DNA from: Siphonodentalium dalli
Taxonomy: Eukaryota > Mollusca > Scaphopoda > Gadilida > Siphonodentaliidae
Length of the DNA: 64,000 bases
Direction: 5' to 3'
NCBI GenBank assembly: GCA_032622095.1
Contig: CP136067.1
Location: 125,829,030-125,893,029 of the forward strand
Program-made: the position numbers and the translations under genes
Part shown: one piece after another, positions 55,940 through 64,000 of the stretch
Numbering within the stretch: the first letter of the stretch is position 1
How the letters are laid out: every line of letters starts with the position of its first letter
Notes under the pieces: model-generated
Database searches by the model: none
Told to the model about the DNA's origin: nothing
Seen by the model: only the letters and a program-made list of their open reading frames with translations

Positions 55940-57420
55940 TAATAGCCTGGTCGGGCTAAAATAGACGGAGCGGTCTTCATGGCACAGTGCTCACTGTTGT
56001 AAGAGAGGGAACTCTAAATTTCTTGACAATTTGAATCTGTTAATTTGTTTGAATATCTGTATACATGTATGTTTATTTTGAATATTCTCAGTAAATAATT
56101 ATTTGGTGTCTTGCAAAAGAAATCAGAATTATTTTTTTTAAGTATTGGTTGAAAGATAAATAAAACACAGTTTAGATTGACTCCCCTTATCCCAGATACA
56201 TTCTGGCTGTGAAAGAACGATCAGTCTATTTTAAGCTGATATGGCTACTCTGATAAATTTCAAACATCTTTGCGATAAATCGCAAAGTATAGTCACCAAG
56301 TAGTTAATTGAGAGTTATCGCAAAGGTTTGCGAGTTATCGTAAAGGTGTATGTGTAATTTCTTCTGAGTTGTTTTGTGATTTATCGTAAAGTTATTTTAA
56401 TTTTGAATATTCTCGGTAAATAATTATATGGTGTCCTGCAAAAGAAATCAGATTTAATATTGTTTTAAGCATTGGTTTGCTACCCGTGCCCCACATGCAT
56501 GTTGGCTGTGAAAAACCGATCAGTCTATTTTAGCCCGACCATGCTATTATACATGTAGATCGATGTGTGGTTCATCCAGTGCCCATTAATGCCAACGCAT
56601 AACAATATATCTGCAATAAATCATAAACCTTTATGATAAATCTCAAACATGTTTGCGATAAATTGTAAACTATAATTACCAAGTAGTTTTAGAGTTATCG
56701 TAAAGATGGTTGAGATTTATCATAAAGGTTTGTGAGTTATCGCAAAGGTGTTTGTGATATTTCGCAATGTAATTTTGTGATTTGTCGCAAAGATTTGCTC
56801 CCCTCATCACACATGCATGCTGTCTGTGAATGACCGATCGGTCTATTCTAGCCTGACCGGGCAATTATAGATTGATAGGTTGTTCACTCAGATTTGTTTA
56901 ATATGTCTGATTTATAATGTTTACACACAAATTAAGAAATTTGGACAAAGACAAAGTCTACTCCACGAGCAGGCAACAGGTTAGGAAAATGTCTGATTTA
57001 TAATATTTACAGAATCCCATTAGCGCCAAAAAATATGTGCGACAAATATCAAACATCTTTGCGATAAATCGCAAAATATAATCACCCAGTACGTAGTCTG
57101 AGAGTTATCGTAAAGATGTTTGTGGTTTATCGCAAAGGTTTGCACCCCTTATCCCACATGTATGCTGGCTGTGAAAGACCGATCGGTCTATTTTATTCCA
57201 ACCGTGCTATTATAGATCGATTGGTGGTTTACCCAGACATGTTGAAGATTCTGATTTATATTTATACGGTTCAAGCCCATTAGTGCCAATGCATAAAATA
57301 TATCTGCGATAAATCACAAACCATTGCGATTAATCGCAAACCTTTGTGATCAATCGCAAGGTAGTTGTTTAGTTATTGGGCTGTTATAGATTGATTGGTG
57401 TTTCATCCAGACCTGTTTAA
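55940..57420. repeat. Complex tandem repeat of about 320-350 bp, rich in gcgataa palindromes
   Basis: Diverged units start near 56182, 56475, 56789 and 57140, with a partial one at 57375. They share ccccttatcccacatgcatg, ctggctgtgaaagaccgatc, a ggtctattttagcc block, agattgattggtggttcac, and then several ttgcgataaatcgcaaa and gagttatcgcaaaggt copies. Within each unit the gcgataa motif alternates strands and gives many small hairpins. No protein coding is supported. Confidence 0.7.
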
Positions 57421-57799
57421 GATGTTTGATTTATAATGTTAACTTTAATATTATTGCACACATATTAGAAATTTGGCCGATTATTTTAGACATTCAGACC
57501 AATATTACTTCACATGCAGGGAACAGTTCAGGGAAATCCTGAAATCGAGATATTAAACCTTGAGTTAAGTACAAAAACACGATCTATACTAATAAAAGTA
57601 ATACATGTATAATTCGGATTATTTAATTTTGCAATATGGAAGGGAGTCTATGTAACTGATAACATGATCTCGAAGAACCTGGATTGTGGTTTTGTACTTA
57701 ATTCGATGTTTAAACGCCGAAGCATTATTTGGAATCTAGCATGCCACATTTCATTAGGAGATATTATTAGGAGATAGTACCTCCTAATTAGGAGATAGT
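57421..57799. other. No gene seen
   Basis: Only local repeats of taggagatagta near 57757-57800. Confidence 0.35.
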
Positions 57800-60155
57800 A
57801 TTTTTGTTATATGACCCTACTACGTTTCCATACAGACGAGAAAGCATCATCGGGTAGTAGTGGCAAAATTCTGAAGGTCACTGTATCGACTGTAAACTTG
57901 GTTTTGATGATGACCCGGCAGTCAATGTTTCTAGGACAGGCATACTGACTCTCATTTATTTCGCCCAGAAACGGGGTAGACTGGGACTAACCCGATATCT
58001 AAATCGTCACCCACAGAGGAAAGTGTTGGTAAATCACATTTGCCGTCGGAATTTCACAGACAGCTAGAGAGGTTTGTGTGATCGCTCAGATTCTGTTGAT
58101 CTGTCGTCTACAAAGAGGCTCCGGTCCAGTCTGCCAGATCTCAATTACAAAGAGGACTGTCTGGTTTGTGGGAAACCAGCCCATTTGATCCCAGGCATCC
58201 TGACAGCACACAAGTGCATCGATTTTCCACAATCCCAATGCGTGAGAGTTTATTAGATTGTTGTGCAGAAAGGGGGGATTCGATAAGTTTTGAGGTCCAG
58301 AAGAGGCTTGATGGTTGTACCGATCTGGTTTTAGCTGAAGCTGTCTACCATAGCATATGATTCTCCCGTTTTAAGTTGAACAAGGAGATAAGCCCGAATC
58401 CATCTCAAATGAAACAGATCGGCAGAAAAACAGACAATTCAAGGCAAAAACTCTTCCAGATGGTATGTGCATGGATCGAGTCGGAAGCTGGTGCGGATCT
58501 GTATACGATATCTGAACTTCATGACAAGTTGGTATAATTCGCTGAGGGGTCGGAAGTTTATACGCAAGGATGGTTGAAAGAAAAACTACAAGATCACTAT
58601 GGGTCATACATATTTTTTGCCGAAGTCCAGTGTTGGAGCAACGTGATTTGCTTCAGAAACATGGCTAGCTTTATTATCAACGAGAAGTGGTACGCCGAAA
58701 AGAGAACTGACATTGAAGAAGAAACCGAGAGAATAATTATGACAGCAGCTAAGATTATTTGAGCACAACTAATTCATACCTTACAAGCGAGGACATAACC
58801 AACATTGAACGAGGAAAGAGCTGGATACCATCACATATGTTATGTCTGTTGGAAGTCCTGATCCCTTCGAAATTGAAGCATATCAGTATTGGACATTCTA
58901 TAGTTCAATCCGCAAGACCAAAATCAGTGCTGGCACCGACTATATTTGACCTTGAACTTGATCATATGTTTGGATCTAAATGACTTGTAACAGAACTATC
59001 TCGGTTATGTTTCTCGATCACATATGACGAAGTTGAGAGGTATAGACATTCTGCAATTCAGGCCAAGATCGTGATAGTCTTCCAAGTGAATATTTCCATG
59101 GCTCCTTAGTGCAATGGGTCGCAGATAATGTGGACCACAATGTTGCCGCTCTAGATGGTCATGGGACATTTCATGGAATGGGAATAATTGCCGTGTGCAC
59201 CCCAAAAAGACGATTCGCGACTCCGTCAGGAGCCGCAAGTAGTGATCAGACAAAGACGTAATAATGTTGCCGAAATTGTCAAAGACAAAGGGGTACCTAT
59301 TTATCAGTATGCCAGTTGTCCAGAGAAGGGTCTATCGACAGTTGCATACAAACCTCTTCAGTTACAGTCCCCCATACATTGCCCACCGATATGAACTCAG
59401 ATTTGCTCTGGCGTTCTGGGTGGCTATTCAGAAACGCGATCAAACCTAGACCCAATAGGACAGGTTATATGCAGCATATATAGCGGATTCTGGCAGTGGT
59501 CTTTCCAAGAAATCGGAAGTTTTGTTTTTGCCGATAATTGATTTGAGTCCATCGGATGAAGACTGTATCTATTCGACATTGGTTTTCATCCAGAGTCAGG
59601 CCAACAAATTAATATCTCAAGGCGGTTGGAATAATCACTTCGAGGTCTATATATGTATGTAGTATGTAGACTCTTTGGGTTTCACGTCACGATGAGCGTT
59701 TTAGGAAGCATTGTTTCAATGATGAAAGGCTCTGGGCTGGAAGAGGTATTAGAAAGGGTCTATGGCCCAAATGCAGTTCAACAAATGGTCTCTGGTAATG
59801 CAATCTCAAGAGTCATTTCCTAGTGGAAGCGGCCCTGGTCAACAAGTTAATAAGAGAAGTGTTACTCATGTAACAATTACTGACACAGACCAAGCATAAG
59901 CTGACCAGCCGCATACGTCGACACAACACAAAGACGAAGGTTACATATCTTCCCCAGAAAATGAAGCATGTGAACAATTTCCGAATACAAATGAGCAATT
60001 ACCTATACTAAGCACAGTAGAAACTGAGACAACATTGTTTGTTGATGTTGAAGAAAGAAACATACGTTTCCCATGTGATGCTCTTCCAGACGAACTGATC
60101 AAGTTCGAACAATGTTTGCATTGGCTGCAGTGTGTCAATTATTACAAACTCTAAA
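57800..60155 (+). pseudogene. Decayed copy of an unnamed multi-copy protein family
   Basis: Coding text runs across all three forward frames for over 2 kb with many stops. In order: GILTL, LTRYLNRHPQRKVLVNHICR, LPDLNYKEDCLVCGKPAH (a Cys pair), a helical region, IVQSARPKSVLAPTIFDLEL, VADNVDHNVAALDGHGTFHG followed by MGII, LFLPIIDLSPSDEDCIYSTL, LGFHVTMSVLGSIVSMMKGS and GLEEVLERVYGPNAV. The D-N-V-D-H-N...D-G-H-G-T-F-H-G block and the SARP..LAP block are, from general familiarity, marks of a large uncharacterised family that is repeated in marine invertebrate genomes. Its function is not known to me. This copy cannot make an intact protein. I see no inverted ends or poly-A tail that would show how it spread. 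Confidence 0.6.
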
Positions 60156-61624
60156 AGATTTCACACGGGCTGAGTTAACAGGAGATTGGCACTAGACATC
60201 TATTCAGATAGGGAAAAAAACCCGGATGTTGTGAATAAAAATGTTTATATTGAAGCCTTACCTCGATTTAATGTCAATTTTCATAAAGTTCGTGTAGACA
60301 TTTCATTTCAAATCATATTAACATGTCATTATTTTCTACAATGCAAATAGATACTAATATTGACGACTGTATACGTGACATGTATCATTATATTATGGGC
60401 TGTTATATATAGTGCAACAACACTCGACCAGACGATTTCATTTTGTTGTTTATGTATTCGTCAGATCGTTATGAAGTTCATTTCTGGGGGCAAGCTTTTG
60501 TTTATATCAAAGCATATAATTCGTTATACGCCTAAATATTTTCCCGAGATATGTATCCGAGATAATTAGCCACTGGCTCAGTGTGTGGGTTCATTAAAGC
60601 GCGTAAACAAATTTTCATTTCTTATCGAAATGGCAATGTATCTGTCGGAATGGCATATTGCATGCGATGTCCCTCAACTCAGATCAAGCTTGCAAATCGG
60701 TCACGATCTTCACTTATGGTAGAAATATATGGTCTATATTGCACACTATATACCCTACGAGCACATATATATTTATATATTATACTTGGCCCGCTGATTC
60801 TGATGTGCTCTTTTTATCCAAAATAAATACATTATATAGGATGAAATTCACGTCAAAAAAACATTTATGTTTTAAATATCCACATTTTGAAATCTTGGGC
60901 GCCATTTCAGTCAGGCACCACACACATTGTTATCACAGCGCGCTGGTTCCATCTTCCAGTAGAACCACCTCGAGTGTACGATAAAATTTGACGATTTGGT
61001 GAAAGATAATGGTGATAGAAGTCTTCCGAAGGTGCCGTCAAAGTGTCTAAATGGTTATGGATCCAGAGATCAAGTCAACGGTAATGAAGACGAATGGCGA
61101 CTTCGCGTGTTCCTTGTACAATATCCGAACGGTGTTTCGTTTTATTCTGTCGAGTTATATTTATGTTAAAAAGGAAGAAATAATTGTATGATCGATAGGC
61201 CATATTTTGCTTAAATTACCAATTTGGAAAGTTTATTAAGCATAAAGGAATTAACTGTTTTCCGGTAGTTTCGCGATATCCAGGTATTATATCTCAACTT
61301 CGCGTCGAGATGAATCCGGCACCAATGACCAATGAGCTAGATTGAAAAGACCACAGACAAAAATAACAATCATATTAGAAAACAGCATAGATGTTATTTA
61401 TATAGCTTGCGTTCGCATAAAGCCATACTGTCGTTTGATTGGACGAAGAGCCGTCACGTGTGAGAGAGTAATTTTGACCAATGCCTCTGGCGCGAACTAT
61501 CGCCCAGGCAACAGTCTTCGATAACATCATTTTGCGAACTCCCGGGCTATAGAATGTGAAATATTTATCCGTCTGCTGAAGTCACGGTTAGTGCGAGGCG
61601 GAACGTTTGTCATATATAACAAGA
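60156..61624. other. No gene seen
   Basis: Short chance frames (60 to 108 codons), without domain or splice support. Confidence 0.35.
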
Positions 61625-62165
61625 AAACCATAGTCAGAAATGGTAACGCCCTCAAGATCGTATTATTAAGCATAAATCAAATAAATTCCAACCAAAATGG
61701 ACTCACTGTAAAATATGTGGACATAGATAACAACTATGTTCTTCGTAATATCTAAAGTTATATATGTGTGTATGCAGTGTGCTTGTTGATAAAAGTACGG
61801 GTTTGTGAAAAATAATAAATCCGAAATCAAAATTTGAAATACTGACACACGATACATCGCGTATAATAACTGGCATTGAGACAGCGACAAGCACACACCG
61901 ATGCCAGAACGAGAGGGCAAAATATAAGACTTACAGGTTATTTTTGGCCTATCTTATCAGAAACCAAAAATCAACATTATTGACGTAACAATTACACCTT
62001 TTACCGGACTCGGAGTCGCACTACAACTTTTAATGCGTCCCAAAAACATGGGGTCGCACTACAACTTTTAATGCGTCCCAATAAACCCATATCTAAAAAT
62101 AAAACACCCAGCGCCCATAGGTATCAATAATTTCTACATTAGTATACACCCAGAGGGCGTAATAA
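61625..62165. repeat. Dispersed repeat, copy B (partner at 960-1437)
   Basis: Same order of blocks as copy A. Within it a 37-bp segment (gtcgcactacaacttttaat with gcgtccca) is duplicated in tandem at about 62015 and 62052; copy A has only one version. Confidence 0.5.
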
Positions 62166-63123
62166 AACACACATTGGCTGCCTTGGAGTGGAATATCGAG
62201 TGCAATTTTCCTCTATTGTGTCTTCTGACAGTAAGCGGGACTATTGACATCGGCATATGGCGTCAGCCAATGGTCCTGCTTGCTGCTCACTTTATCTGGA
62301 AAATCGCTATTATACCCAAGGCAGACAGTAGGTGTATATATATTGTAGAACCTGTTCGATTATAGATCTGATATATTTATGTTATTTTATGTTGAAATGT
62401 TGTTACTATATAGTATTTATGTGTTTAATGATTACATTTTAGGTATATTATACGGGTGATCGATTCTACGCAGTGAATGCAAATCCACAGGTGACAGTCG
62501 GGGGGGGGGGGGCACCGTTACAACCATCTGATGTTAATAGTTAAATAACTTTACGGTTGGGTGACCGGGCTATATTATATCAGCGACTTTATTAGTCGGT
62601 ATGTCCAACATACACATATTGTTTTCACAGCCCCTATTTTGCCTTCCCCTTTTTGTCCTTGCACTCATCAATTCTTCCATCAACATGTTTTTCTCCATTC
62701 CGGCTAATTGTACCACATATTCAAATTAACTCAACCTTCTCCCCCTGATGTTATTAAGCAGTGCACGCCCCTCGTGTTCATCGAACCAACCATCGTAAGC
62801 ACCTCATCGTTCGTGCTATGTTCTTTATGCGAAATTATCATCATCTTACTATACATCCACATTTCCAATTCATCCAACGGATCACATTCCTGTATTGAGA
62901 ATACATGTTTCGAACGCATACACGTGTGTTGAGAGTCTGTACATCTCATCGGTTTCTTTCTGATATGACAGTATATTTGTCGACAAGCTAATACATATTA
63001 ATCTGAAAGAACACCCTGATATATCGTGGTCCATGTCAACTTCGAGGTACTAACATGAATTACGTTTTATTACATGATCCTACCCTTCTTCCATTCAATA
63101 AACCCATTCTATAAATTCTGACA
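62166..63123. other. No gene seen; poly-G tract
   Basis: A run of about a dozen G lies at 62500-62512. No supportable frame or element otherwise. Confidence 0.35.
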
Positions 63124-63127
63124 TTAA

Positions 63128-63646
63128 AGGCACGGGCGGCGTTCGTTGCAGACATTCATATTTGTTCAAATCGCCATCAACAGAAGGAATATTAAACTAT
63201 ATATAGTTTTGTTCATATGCCAAACATAATCAGCGCGTAAATAGTATATTGTCGTCAAGACGTACGAGGGTGTACGTACACACGAGCCTGCTCGTTTTAC
63301 AGAAGTTTTGCTTCTGTTTACATAACACAGCGCAATTATATTGGTTAATCACACACAAATGATATAAACGCTCTTTATTATTTTCATATCAGGAAAACAG
63401 TAGCAAATAACGCTCTTTATGTTTACCATATCCGGATCTAAACAAAAGGCAGGTTCTGTTAACGTGTTTTGCTTTTGTTTACATAACAAAGGAAAACATT
63501 TGACAATAACATACTGTTTACGCTATATTTCTTATTGGTATAAGAACAAAGTCTATGTATATTTTTACTATTATTTATGTTTATGGCGGGTTTTTACGGA
63601 GGTGAATATGTTAACAGCATACCAACCGCCAACGCCGCCCGTATCT
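63128..63646. mobile_element. TTAA-flanked MITE, complete copy (519 bp)
   Basis: Both ends abut TTAA (63124-63127 and 63647-63650). The ends are aggcacgggcggcgtt and, in complement, agatacgggcggcgtt. TTAA duplication with ends starting AG points to a Kolobok-type mobiliser more than to piggyBac (inference). Inside are aacgctctttattattttca and aacgctctttatgtttacca, and paired copies of cttctgtttacataac. No coding capacity. A truncated, inverted relative is at 50069-50548 and a fragment at 55830-55925. Confidence 0.7.
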
Positions 63647-63772
63647 TTAACCGTATGTGTAATAACAGGAAATAGTACCAGGTGTACCCAAATGTATTAC
63701 CGTTGCGCCAACTTGACCTTTGACTTCCGGTTTATCGTCTGATAACATTCCGTGCGCTACGTTTCAAAAGTA

Positions 63773-64000
63773 TGGCTTCAAATATTTTTCCAACAAACTC
63801 TAATGTACATATTGAAATTGAGGGCCAAGGAACAATTGGTCATCGGATCGCACAGATGGCGTATATTACACCGTGAAATTGGATGGAATATATATTGAAG
63901 TTGAAATAGATCCGGAAAGTTTATCTGTGTCAGCTGACTCGCAGCCGACGTCAACACGTACACCTGCTCATGATGCAATCGCTTCCACATCAAATTCGAG
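63773..64000 (+). CDS. Unrecognised coding-like fragment at the right edge, probable frameshift
   Basis: An ATG at 63773 opens MASNIFPTNSNVHIEIEGQG. After about 22 codons this frame soon stops, but a neighbouring frame continues to the window end with SSDRTDGVYYTVKLDG, then IYIEVEIDPES and a Ser/Thr-rich stretch. Together they read like the N-terminus of one acidic protein with a shift near 63835. No domain is recognised, and the gene, if real, continues beyond the window. Confidence 0.3.

Overview
The window looks like animal nuclear DNA: AT-rich, intron-containing and packed with eukaryotic transposons. The frequent short palindrome tacatgta, the mix of CR1-type, Harbinger, hAT-like and TTAA/TA-duplicating elements, and a widespread marine-invertebrate protein family all suggest a mollusc- or lancelet-like marine invertebrate. 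The species cannot be fixed from the sequence alone. There are no bacterial-style operons, CRISPR arrays or rRNA genes, and I could support no tRNA.

The one host gene I can reconstruct lies on the minus strand from 53221 down to 34915. It is easy to miss because its six short coding exons are spread over 18 kb. Phase-consistent splice sites join them into a 223-residue type II membrane protein with a BRICHOS-like domain. A CCAAT/TATA pair lies upstream of the start and an AATAAA lies just after the stop. Its introns hold most of the repeats on the right half of the window, including a 1.5-kb minisatellite that puts about 25 AATAAA hexamers on the sense strand of intron 1.

Left part (1-18 kb): coding-like fragments at the left edge, several foldback/MITE elements (2.4, 3.2-3.7, 4.4-5.6 and 6.0-6.3 kb), a nearly complete CR1-like LINE at about 8.2-11.8 kb (2A-like peptide, PHD finger, APE endonuclease, reverse transcriptase, one apparent frameshift), an 80-bp minisatellite at 13.7-14.5 kb, and a deleted Harbinger copy with TTA duplications at 15.5-16.5 kb.

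Middle part (18-35 kb): a 6.97-kb Harbinger transposon with about 300-bp inverted ends, a Myb/SANT-like gene facing a transposase gene (both broken), and two nested elements, one of them hAT-like with a perfect 8-bp duplication. Beside it sits a duplicated composite repeat of 122-bp units carrying NRF-1-like palindromes. Further right are a foldback MITE, a hairpin family, a TIR element built of TTGCGT arrays, and a decayed second LINE.

Right part (35-64 kb): the BRICHOS-like gene, several TA-flanked TIR elements, a TTAA-flanked MITE family whose internal motif resembles the minisatellite unit, a repeat block rich in GCGATAA palindromes (56-57.4 kb), a decayed pseudogene of a multi-copy protein family (57.8-60.2 kb), and another coding-like fragment at the right edge. 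Most other long stretches hold nothing I can name.
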